Source of the DNA: CAZYWA01 sp964650975 [NCBI: uncultured bacterium]
GTDB lineage: Bacteria > JADJOY01
Length of the DNA stretch: 44,425 bases
Direction: 5' to 3'
Assembly: GCA_964650975.1 (NCBI GenBank)
Contig: CAZYWA010000005.1
Location: forward strand, 1-44,425
This document shows, piece after piece, positions 32,225 to 39,944 of this stretch (its first letter is position 1; each line of letters opens with the position of its first letter). A program made the position numbers and the translations under genes. Below the pieces are notes generated by a model, which worked only from the letters and a program-made list of their open reading frames with translations, searched no databases and was not told the origin of the DNA.

Positions 32225-33916
32225 ATGAAGATGCCTCTTCTCGTTCGCGCCGCCGTCGTATGCCTCTGCCTCGCGTTCTTCGCCGCGTGCGTTCACGCTC
32301 CGCCACCACCTCCACCGCCGCCGCCCGAGCCTCAGGGTCCGGTGCGATCGCCGGTCTCGCTCGCGATCGAGCGTCGTGCCAAGGCCGACGAGCACCTCGC
32401 ACCCGAGGTCCTCAACGCTTACGCCGCGCGCAACTTCGGCGCCCTGTGGCTCGACGGTAACCTGCGCGCTCATCCGCGCTTGCCGGTGCTCCTCGACGCG
32501 CTCGATCAGGCGCGAAACCACGGCCTCTCGGCGAATCGCCATTCGTCGAGCGAGCTGCGCGCGGCGGCGGGCGTCGAGCCCGGTGCCGCACCCGACGCCG
32601 CGCCCAGGCTCGACGTCGAGCCGGCCGCCGCCCTCGACCTCGCCGCGAGCCGCGCGCTCTACGAGCTGCTGCGCGACCTGCACGCGGGACAGATCGACAC
32701 CCGCGCGCTCGGCTACGAGATCGACGCCAGCGATCGTCGCGCCGAGGCCGCGTCGCTCTTCGAGCAGGCGCTCGCGAGCGCCGATCTGGCGAAGGCCATC
32801 GACGACGCCGAGCCGCGCACCTTTCTCTACCGCCGCCTGCTCGATCACCTGCCGAAATACCGCGAGCTGGCGAGCCGCGCCGAGCTTCCGCTTCCGCACG
32901 GCTCGGGAAAGCTCGATCCCGGCGGGCGGCACGCGTCGGTGCCCGCGATCCGCGCGCTGCTCGAAGCGCTCGGCGATCTGCCGCTGACGCCCGAACCGGT
33001 GATCCCGCCCAAGCTCGCGAACCTCTACGACGCGCGGCTGGTGGAGGCGATGCGCCGTTTCCAGGCCCGCCACGGGCTCACCGCCGATGGCGTGATCGGC
33101 AACGCCACCTGGGCGGCGCTCGCGGTCCCGCCCGCGGAGCGCGTCCGCCAGATCACCGGCACGCTCGAACGGCTGCGCTGGCTGCCCGATCTCGGCGACG
33201 GCCCGTTCGTGCTGGTCAACGTGCCGTCCTACCACCTGTCGGTGATTCCTTCCGGTGTCAACGGCGGCGAGCCGCTGCTCGCGATGAACGTGGTGGTCGG
33301 GCAAGCGCTCGACAAGCAAACGCCGCTGCTCGCGAGCGAGATCAAGAACGTCGTGTTCCGCCCGTACTGGAACGTGCCGAAGAGCATCACCCAGAACGAG
33401 ATCGTCCCGGAGATCGCCAAGAATCCGAATTACCTGGCGCAGAACGACATGGAGCTGGTGGCGAGCTGGGGCGACAACGCGGCGGTGCTCGAGCCCACTC
33501 CCGAGCATCTCGCGGCGCTCGCCGCGGGCTCGATCCGCGTGCGCCAGCGCCCCGGCCCCAAGAACTCGCTCGGCGCCCTCAAATTCGTGTTCCCGAACGA
33601 CGAGAGCGTTTACCTCCACGGCACGCCGATGCAGAGCCTCTTCGGCCGCTCGCGCCGCGATCTCAGCCACGGCTGCGTGCGCGTCGAGGATCCGGTGGCG
33701 CTGGCCGAGCTCTTGCTGCGCGGCCAGGACGACTGGACCCGCGACAAGATCGTCGCAACGTCGCAAACCGCTACCAACCGCTGGATCGAGCTCGATCAGC
33801 CGCTGCCGGTGCTGCTCTTCTACGGCACCGCGCTGCCGCGTCCCGACGGCACCATCGGCTTCGCCGACGACGTCTACGGCCTCGACGAGGCCCTGAACCA
33901 GGCTCTCGAGCGCTGA
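32225..33916 (+). CDS. L,D-transpeptidase lipoprotein (YcbB/LdtD type)
   Basis: The 563-residue product has a signal peptide ending AAC (lipidated Cys), then nine prolines in a row. About residues 60-260 form the large helical scaffolding region (NYAA-type NAYAARNFGALWL). A peptidoglycan-binding domain (MRRFQARHGLTADGVIGNATW) lies at about 275-305 and the YkuD catalytic domain follows, with HGTP and SHGCVRV around the nucleophile C484. It makes 3-3 cross-links or attaches proteins to peptidoglycan in the periplasm. Lipidation is unusual, since YcbB is normally membrane-anchored by a helix. Confidence 0.92.
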   Translation: MKMPLLVRAAVVCLCLAFFAACVHAPPPPPPPPPEPQGPVRSPVSLAIERRAKADEHLAPEVLNAYAARNFGALWLDGNLRAHPRLPVLLDALDQARNHGLSANRHSSSELRAAAGVEPGAAPDAAPRLDVEPAAALDLAASRALYELLRDLHAGQIDTRALGYEIDASDRRAEAASLFEQALASADLAKAIDDAEPRTFLYRRLLDHLPKYRELASRAELPLPHGSGKLDPGGRHASVPAIRALLEALGDLPLTPEPVIPPKLANLYDARLVEAMRRFQARHGLTADGVIGNATWAALAVPPAERVRQITGTLERLRWLPDLGDGPFVLVNVPSYHLSVIPSGVNGGEPLLAMNVVVGQALDKQTPLLASEIKNVVFRPYWNVPKSITQNEIVPEIAKNPNYLAQNDMELVASWGDNAAVLEPTPEHLAALAAGSIRVRQRPGPKNSLGALKFVFPNDESVYLHGTPMQSLFGRSRRDLSHGCVRVEDPVALAELLLRGQDDWTRDKIVATSQTATNRWIELDQPLPVLLFYGTALPRPDGTIGFADDVYGLDEALNQALER

Positions 33917-33937
33917 CGCCGGCTGCGCCGAAGCGGG

Positions 33938-33995
33938 CGCCGAAGGCCCCGTGCCTCCAGCCGCATCGCCATTCGGGGCCGCGCTCCGCGCGGCC
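33938..33995. repeat. Dispersed palindrome, type B
   Basis: The linker CCTCCAGCCG-CATCGCCATTCGGGG matches the copies at 22441 and 30325. The second hairpin is GGCCGCGC, loop TCC, GCGCGGCC (33977-33995), a perfect 8-bp stem. It follows the transpeptidase stop by about 20 bp. Confidence 0.65.
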
Positions 33996-34118
33996 GGCGG
34001 TAGCGTCGAGCTGACCCACCACCATCGAATCCCCTCGGTGGACGATCGGCCGACAGCCGGGTGATGATCGCTGGACTTTGCGCGAGCGAAGTTATTGCTT
34101 GGCCCTTGGGGGGGAATC

Positions 34119-35696
34119 ATGGATCGCGCTGGCCGTGTTGCTCTCGTGATGCTGGCTTGCGCGGTGTTCGCCGCTGCGCGTGCAGACGCGCAGGTCTGGG
34201 AAGTCGGCAACGTCCTGCTGACCCAGAGTCCCGCGTCGGCCCACGCGCTCTTCGGCTACGCGGTGGCCACTGGCGATTTCGACCATGACGGGCACGAGGA
34301 CGTCGCGGTGGGGGCACCCAGCTGGTCTTCGAACAAGGGCAGCGTCACCTTCTTCCACAGCGGTGGTACCGCTCGCACCCTGGGGTTCTGGCAGGAGGCG
34401 CACGGGACCAACACGGCCGACGAATTCGGCTACGCGCTCGCGGTGGGCGATTTCAACGGCGATGGGCAGGTCGAGATCGCGATCGGTGCCGTCGGCGCGG
34501 GGGTCGTCTACAACGACAATCTCATCTCGGGCGCCGGGGACGTCGTCATCGCGACGTACAGCGTGGGCTGCCTGTGCTTCGAGACCGAGAAAACGCTGTC
34601 GCAGCTCGACGATATCTCGTTTTCCCCCCCGGAGACCGATGACGGGTTCGGGAAGGCGCTGGCGGCCGGAGACCTGAACGGGGACGGGTACACGGACCTG
34701 GCGGTGGGTGTTCCCGCGGAAAACGTCGGAGCGACCGCCGACGCCGGTTCGGTACAGGTCTACTTCGGCAGCGCCTCGGGGCTCGACAGCGACCACGTGC
34801 AAAGCCTGCGCGCCAACGCGAACGGCGTGCTCGGTACCACGGGAGCCCACGACCTGATGGGAGTCGCGCTCGCGATCGGCGACTTCGACGGCGACGGGAA
34901 GAACGATCTCGCGATCGGCGTGCCGGGGCGGGCTAGCGGAGCTGGCGAGGTTCAAATCCTGCGCGGTACCGCGACCACCCTCACCACCAGCGGCCAGCAA
35001 GTGCTCTCGGAAACGAGCTTCGGCGGCACAGCGGCCGCCGGCGACAACTTCGGCTATCCGCTCGCGGCCAGCGATTTCAACCACGGCAGCGCGGAGTGTG
35101 GGCCGGGCACCTGCTACGACGATCTCGCGATCGGAGTCTCCGGAAAGAAGATCGGCTCGGCCACCCTCGCCGGCGAGCTCATCGTCGCGTATGGCGGGGC
35201 GTCCGGAGTGGGCGCGGGCGGGTCGACGGTGATCACGCAATCCGGAATCGGCGACGGCTCCGAGACCGAGGACTTCTTCCCCGCGGCGCTCGCGGCCGGC
35301 GACCTCGGCCGGTCGTCCAGCGCAGCCGGCTCGACCCCCTCCAACCTGGCGGTGGGCGTTCCGCTCGAGGACGCGCAACTCGGGCTCTCGGACGACGGCT
35401 TCACGGAGTTGCTGTTCGGTTCGCCGACCGGCCTCGGTGGAGGCCCCGCCCGGCAGGCCATCGGTCAAAGCCCCGGCTTCCACATCGGTGCTGCCGCCAC
35501 CAACGACAACTGGGGGTGGGCGCTCGCGGCCGGCGACGTCGATGGCGACGGCGCCGGAGATCTGATCGTCTCCGCGGTCGAGAAGACCGTCGACGGCCAG
35601 TCCGAGGCGGGTGCGGTGGAGGTGCTCTTCGGCGCGATGTTCGCCGACGGCTTCGAGACCAACACGGCTAGCCACTGGAACGTGGTCTCGCCATGA
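34119..35696 (+). CDS. Secreted FG-GAP/integrin-alpha-like propeller protein, paralog 1
   Basis: The 525-residue product has a signal peptide (about 1-25, ending ARADAQ) and then at least six FG-GAP units with Ca-binding loops such as DFDHDGHEDVAVGAPSW, DFNGDGQVEIAIG, DLNGDGYTDLAVGVP, DFDGDGKNDLAIGVPG and DVDGDGAGDLIV, forming a seven-bladed propeller like integrin alpha chains. The tail VLFGAMFADGFETNTASHW is shared with the next gene. It is a secreted or surface adhesion-type protein of unknown ligand. The start is the ATG with GGGGGGGA upstream; a TTG 24 bp earlier is possible. Its stop overlaps the next gene by ATGA. Confidence 0.88.
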   Translation: MDRAGRVALVMLACAVFAAARADAQVWEVGNVLLTQSPASAHALFGYAVATGDFDHDGHEDVAVGAPSWSSNKGSVTFFHSGGTARTLGFWQEAHGTNTADEFGYALAVGDFNGDGQVEIAIGAVGAGVVYNDNLISGAGDVVIATYSVGCLCFETEKTLSQLDDISFSPPETDDGFGKALAAGDLNGDGYTDLAVGVPAENVGATADAGSVQVYFGSASGLDSDHVQSLRANANGVLGTTGAHDLMGVALAIGDFDGDGKNDLAIGVPGRASGAGEVQILRGTATTLTTSGQQVLSETSFGGTAAAGDNFGYPLAASDFNHGSAECGPGTCYDDLAIGVSGKKIGSATLAGELIVAYGGASGVGAGGSTVITQSGIGDGSETEDFFPAALAAGDLGRSSSAAGSTPSNLAVGVPLEDAQLGLSDDGFTELLFGSPTGLGGGPARQAIGQSPGFHIGAAATNDNWGWALAAGDVDGDGAGDLIVSAVEKTVDGQSEAGAVEVLFGAMFADGFETNTASHWNVVSP

Positions 35697-37255
35697 GGCG
35701 AGCCGAGCGGGTCGCGCTCGCGACGCTCGCCACGCTCACGCTCGTCGCGTGCTCCGCGCCGAGCGCCGGCGCGCAGGTGTGGGAAGTCGGCAACATTCTT
35801 CTCAAGTCGCTGTCACCGGTGACCTCCGGACAGTTCGGCTTCGCGGTGGCCACGGGTGATTTCGATGGCGACGGCAAGCCGGACCTCGCGGTCGGCTCTC
35901 CCGGAAAACCGAGCGTCACGTTCTTTCACGGCGGTGGCGCCGATCGGACGCTCTTCTACTGGACCGAGATCACGAGCCCGAACCCGGACGAGTTGGGAAT
36001 CGCCCTCGCGGTGGGCGATTTCGACGGCGATGGCAGGGACGAGATCGCAGTGGGCGCGCCCGCGGCCACGGTGAGCTTCAACGGCAGCGACATCGGCGGC
36101 GCCGGCCGCGTGGTCGTGGAAGGCTACGACACCGGCTGCTCCTGCATTCAATTCGTGCAATCGATCTCGCAGGCCGACACCCCGGGATTCTCGCCCCCGG
36201 AAACCAACGATCACTTCGGATCGGTGCTGGCGGCGGCCGACTTCAACAACGACGGCTTCGCGGACCTCGCGGTGGGAGTTCCCGACGAGGACGTGGGCGG
36301 AATCGCCGACGCCGGCGGCGTGCAGGTCTTCTTCGGAGGCGCCTCCGGGATCCGCACCGACAACCCGCAGGGCTTCCGCGCCGGCGCGGTCAACGTGCTG
36401 GGCATCGCCGGCAGCGGCGATCGAATGGGAGCCGCGCTCGCCGCCGGCGACTTCGACGGCGACGGATATCGCGACATCGCCGTCGGCGCGCCCGGGCGCA
36501 AGGTGTCGGGGACCGCCGGGGCCGGCCAGATCCACGTTCTGCGCGGCAGCTCGACGATCGTGACCACCGTCGGGCAGCAGCTTCTGGGCGAGGACGCCTT
36601 TGGCGGCACGACCGCCGCCGACGGTTTCGGCAGCGTGCTCGCCGCCGGCGATCTCGACGGGGACCCGCGCATCTGCGCGCACGCGAGCTGCTACGACGAC
36701 CTCGTGATCGGCGTGCCGCAGAAGACGGTCAACGGGCATGACGGCGCCGGTGAGGTGATCGTTGCCGCGGGAGCTTCCTTCGGCGTCGACGGCGGTACGT
36801 CGACGGTGATCACCCAGGCCGGAAACGGCGAGACGCCGGAAGCGGGCGATCTTTTCGGCGCGTCACTCGCCGTCGGCAGCCTCGACGGGTTCCGCGGCGC
36901 CGGGGACTCGTCGCCGATGGACCTCGCGTTCGGATCTCCCAACGAAGACCTCGGCGCCTTGCCGGACGAGGGTTTGGTCCAGCTGCTGCTGAGTGGAGCA
37001 CCGGGACACTCCCAGGCCGTCCCGGAAAAAGCCGGATTCAAGATGGCGCCCGCGGCGACCAGCGATTTCTGGGGCCGCGCGCTCGCGATCGCCGACTTCG
37101 ACGGCGACGGCTGGGGCGATCTGGTGGTCGGCGCGGACGGGAAGACCGAGGGCGGCAAGATCGGCGCCGGCGCCGTCGAGGTGCTCTTCGGCGCACTCTT
37201 CGCCGACGGCTTCGAGAGCGGCGGCAAGAGCGGCTGGAGCACGGCCGCACCCTGA
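35693..37255 (+). CDS. Secreted FG-GAP/integrin-alpha-like propeller protein, paralog 2
   Basis: The 520-residue paralog of the preceding gene, with the same blade order and mostly the same spacing. The signal peptide region is LATLATLTLVACSAPSAGAQ; the cysteine could make this copy a lipoprotein where paralog 1 is not. Blades include DFDGDGKPDLAVGSPGK, DFDGDGRDEIAVGAP, DFNNDGFADLAVGVPDED, DFDGDGYRDIAVGAPGR and DFDGDGWGDLVVGADGK. The tail LFGALFADGFESGGKSGW matches its neighbour. A tandem duplication of one ancestral gene, with the two copies translationally coupled, explains the pair. Confidence 0.88.
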   Translation: MRRAERVALATLATLTLVACSAPSAGAQVWEVGNILLKSLSPVTSGQFGFAVATGDFDGDGKPDLAVGSPGKPSVTFFHGGGADRTLFYWTEITSPNPDELGIALAVGDFDGDGRDEIAVGAPAATVSFNGSDIGGAGRVVVEGYDTGCSCIQFVQSISQADTPGFSPPETNDHFGSVLAAADFNNDGFADLAVGVPDEDVGGIADAGGVQVFFGGASGIRTDNPQGFRAGAVNVLGIAGSGDRMGAALAAGDFDGDGYRDIAVGAPGRKVSGTAGAGQIHVLRGSSTIVTTVGQQLLGEDAFGGTTAADGFGSVLAAGDLDGDPRICAHASCYDDLVIGVPQKTVNGHDGAGEVIVAAGASFGVDGGTSTVITQAGNGETPEAGDLFGASLAVGSLDGFRGAGDSSPMDLAFGSPNEDLGALPDEGLVQLLLSGAPGHSQAVPEKAGFKMAPAATSDFWGRALAIADFDGDGWGDLVVGADGKTEGGKIGAGAVEVLFGALFADGFESGGKSGWSTAAP

Positions 37256-37287
37256 CGAGCGGAAAGACCGCGTCGCGACGTCGCCAC

Positions 37288-37461
37288 GCAAGTGGCGATC
37301 CTCGAGCAGGGCTCGAACGCATCGCCGTCACGTCCGACGGACGCATCGTCTTCACGGGCAGCGTGACGACGGCGCTGGGCGTCGTCGATCTTGCGCAGGC
37401 CCGAGCGCACCGGCTGTGGGAGGGACCCGGCACCCCGGTGTGGCGCCGCGATGGGGGTTGA
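37288..37461 (+). pseudogene. Coding remnant after the FG-GAP pair
   Basis: The plus frame reading LERIAVTSDGRIVFTGSV, then DLAQARAHRLWEGPGTPVW and a stop at 37461, has strong third-position G/C and protein-like content (SDGRIVF fits a propeller blade end). No start codon is available. I read it as the 3' end of a lost third gene. Function unknown. Confidence 0.35.
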
Positions 37462-37480
37462 GAGACACGGCGGTGCGGTA

Positions 37481-37532
37481 AGCAGGGACCGCGGGCCCCG
37501 TGCCCTCCACTCGTTTTGCCCCTTGGAGGACT
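37481..37532. repeat. Degenerate type B palindrome
   Basis: GGGACCGCGGGCCCC, then CCCTCCACTCG and CCCCTTGGAG follow the order of the type B unit (GAGGGACC core, CCTCCA linker, TTGGAG), but with broken arms. It is an old, decayed copy. Confidence 0.4.
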
Positions 37533-37668
37533 GGGATCCGCGGGCCGAGCGCAATCGAGGGCCTCAGCGCCCAGAGAATCCCATAAAACAAGCCATTCCC
37601 TGAGTGCCATCCCTCAACAGTCGTCGGCACACTGTGACATTTTTCGTCGGCGTATTTTGACGAAATTC

Positions 37669-37699
37669 GGCGGCTCTTGCCGCCAAAATGTGCTAGCAT
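37669..37699 (+). promoter_or_regulatory. Hairpin and extended -10 element upstream of the XRE fusion
   Basis: GGCGGC, loop TCTT, GCCGCC (37669-37684) is a perfect stem, followed by TGC-TAGCAT (extended -10, 37691-37699) 19 bp before the ATG at 37719. The hairpin could be an autoregulatory operator. No clear -35 is seen. Confidence 0.35.
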
Positions 37700-37718
37700 G
37701 TAGTAACACCGTCCCACC

Positions 37719-39464
37719 ATGCCAACCACCTCCACTCCCTTCGGCAAATACCTCCGCGCCAAGCGCAAGGCCGGTCGCTTGAGCCAGGACGAGCTCGGCA
37801 AGGCGATCGGCGTGGTGCACAGCTACGTGAGCGAGGTCGAGCGGGGCGAGCGCCCGCCGTTCGATCCCGAGCGCTGGCCCGCGATCGTGAAGGCGCTCCC
37901 CGGCGTCACGATCGCCGATCTGCAGCGCGCCGCCGCGCAGACGCGGCCGCTCGAGATCGACCTCGCGAAATCGTCCCCGGTGCAGACCGATCTCGCGCTG
38001 GCGATGGCGCTCGCGCTTCGCGGCGGAACCCTCGGCGACGATCAAGCCGCCGCGCTCCTCGACCTCGTGCGGAGCGCCAGCGCGCCGCCGGTGCGCGCGT
38101 TCGGCCGCGTGGTCGACGCCGCGGGCACGCCGCTCTCCGGTGGCCACGCGTTCGTCTACCGGCTCGGCGGCGCGCGCGGCTGGAGCGGAGTGGTGGGCGT
38201 CCGCGCTCACTCCGGCACGGTCACTGGCCCGCTCGACGGCCGCACCGCCGTGCTCGTGGGCCAGCGCTTCGAGCTGCTCACCGCCAAAGACCCGCGCGGC
38301 GCCGGCTTCTTCGACATCCCCGGCGGACTGCCGCCCGGCGACTACGCCCTCGACGTCCACCACGTGGCCGCCGACGGCACCGCCGCCGAGGACTGGGCGC
38401 TGCCGTTCGCCGTGACCGATGGCGCCGCGGCGCAGGATGTGCGCATCGTGTGCGCCACGTCGACGCCCGCGTCGATCCCGGTCAAGCCGGGAAATCCCGA
38501 CGCTCCGAGCGAGCCGCCCGGGCCGATCGGCCCGTTGCCGGCGGCACCCGCGCTCGCCAAGCAATTCACCGCGAAAACCTTTACGGCCGCGTTTTCCTAC
38601 TACGGCCTGGGCGGCGCGCCGCTCGACCGCATCCAGCGCGACCTCGATCGCATCCGCGCCGCCGGCTTCGCGCACTGCCGCGTGTGGGTCGACTGGGAAC
38701 GGCCGAGCCCGGCGTCGCGCATCGTCGATCGCAAAGGCGCCCTGATCGGCGCGCAAGCCGACAAGCTCGACGCCGCGATGGAGCACGCCCGGTCGCTCGG
38801 CCTCTCGTTCGACTTCACCTTCGAGACGTCCCACTACGACGCCACGCAGAAGAGCGGCGAAGGCTACGACATCACCGCGCACAAAAACGCCGTGCGCGCG
38901 GTGCTCACCCGCTGGGGCCAGCACCCGGTGCTGCGCATCGTCGACCTCGACAACGAAGCCGAAGTGCGCGGCGCCGGCGGCCACGGCTCGCCCGACACCG
39001 GCCACACGAGCCCCGGCCGCTTCACCGACCTCATGACCGTGGCGCGCTCGGTCAAGCGCACCTGCCTGGTGAGCGCCAGCTGCTCCTTCTCCGTCGACGG
39101 CCTGCCGAAGGACTACTTGAACCTCTTCCGCGACGTCAAAGGTGAAATCCTGCTGCCGCACTTCAAGCGCGTGAAAGGGTGGGGTGCCAACGAAGGCCCG
39201 AGCGCGAAAGATTTAGCGAAAGCGATCCCGGGCATCGCCATTCACCACCAAGAACCCGGCCGGAACGGCCACGACACGACCCCGCCCGGCGGCTGGCCGA
39301 TCGACGAGTTCGAGCAAAGCTTCCGCACCGCGAAGGCCGCTGGATCCGTCGGCTGCTGCTTCCACACCGGCGCTGCCTTCGACCTCACCGCCAAGGACGC
39401 CTGGGATCAGCTTGACGCCACCGAGCGGGAGGTCGTGGCGCACGTGAGCGACTGGGTGAAGTGA
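37719..39464 (+). CDS. XRE helix-turn-helix protein fused to TIM-barrel glycosidase-like domain
   Basis: The 581-residue product has an XRE/Cro HTH at about 8-65 (LSQDELGKAIGVVHSYVSEVERGER). A helical linker follows, then a beta-sandwich resembling carboxypeptidase-regulatory domains at about 125-250 (VRAFGRVVDAAGTPLSGG, GFFDIPGGLPPGDYAL) and a Pro-rich linker (255-280). A TIM-barrel-like domain spans about 288-581, with ITAHKNAVRAVL and VDLDNEAEVR; N412-E413 matches the NE acid/base pair of clan-A glycosidases and E512 (HHQEPGRNGH) could be the nucleophile. There is no signal peptide or membrane helix. Joining a DNA-binding domain to a glycosidase-like domain is unusual. The whole is one open frame with uniform codon use. 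Confidence 0.8.
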   Translation: MPTTSTPFGKYLRAKRKAGRLSQDELGKAIGVVHSYVSEVERGERPPFDPERWPAIVKALPGVTIADLQRAAAQTRPLEIDLAKSSPVQTDLALAMALALRGGTLGDDQAAALLDLVRSASAPPVRAFGRVVDAAGTPLSGGHAFVYRLGGARGWSGVVGVRAHSGTVTGPLDGRTAVLVGQRFELLTAKDPRGAGFFDIPGGLPPGDYALDVHHVAADGTAAEDWALPFAVTDGAAAQDVRIVCATSTPASIPVKPGNPDAPSEPPGPIGPLPAAPALAKQFTAKTFTAAFSYYGLGGAPLDRIQRDLDRIRAAGFAHCRVWVDWERPSPASRIVDRKGALIGAQADKLDAAMEHARSLGLSFDFTFETSHYDATQKSGEGYDITAHKNAVRAVLTRWGQHPVLRIVDLDNEAEVRGAGGHGSPDTGHTSPGRFTDLMTVARSVKRTCLVSASCSFSVDGLPKDYLNLFRDVKGEILLPHFKRVKGWGANEGPSAKDLAKAIPGIAIHHQEPGRNGHDTTPPGGWPIDEFEQSFRTAKAAGSVGCCFHTGAAFDLTAKDAWDQLDATEREVVAHVSDWVK

Positions 39465-39595
39465 CCGGGCGTTCTATTTTTGGGCGTCCTGTCTCACACA
39501 GCAGAACAGGAATTTGCCGCGGCAAAGTGCGAGTGCCCGCACCACGCGCTCCGGTTCCCGAGGACCCCGGTGGCGGAGGGTCTGGTGAGCGGCCG

Positions 39596-39850
39596 GGGCC
39601 CAAGGTATTCGCCGCCGAGGGTGTGCGTGACCTGGAACTGCACCGAGAGGAATCGAAGGGCGCCGGCGTAGCTGACTCGGCGCTTCTCGTAGTGCGCCGG
39701 GTATTCGATCGGCGAAAGCTTCTTCGGGAGCTCACGCGGTGACGGCCGGTAGTGCGAGGCCGGCGTTCCTGGCCGAGGGCCTCGTGGGGCCGGTCGTGGT
39801 TGAGGTCTTCCCGGAGCTCGTTGAAGCCCGCATCGATCGCCGCAGGAAGG
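39596..39850 (-). pseudogene. IS481-family transposase remnant, frameshifted
   Basis: On the minus strand one frame reads FNELREDLNHDRPHEALGQ (the integrase C-terminal signature); about 39770 it shifts by one base and continues as TPASHYRPSPRELPKKL, then IEYPAHYEKRRVSYAGALRF and THTLGGEYLG. This matches the C-terminal third of IS481/IS3-like transposases. The catalytic DDE core, N-terminal part and clear inverted repeats are missing, so it is a dead fragment between the XRE fusion and the MOSC gene. Confidence 0.82.
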
Positions 39851-39944
39851 TCGAGCAACACCACGGTTGCGCTCGTGCCCTTCGCGACGTCGTTGCGGCC
39901 CCACGCCCCGGGGACTACGTTGCGCGAGGGCGAAGGAGCATGTC

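Noticed and set aside
37719-39464. Prophage origin for the XRE fusion
   Set aside because: No integrase, structural or lysis genes are nearby. The only mobile trace is an IS481 fragment downstream.
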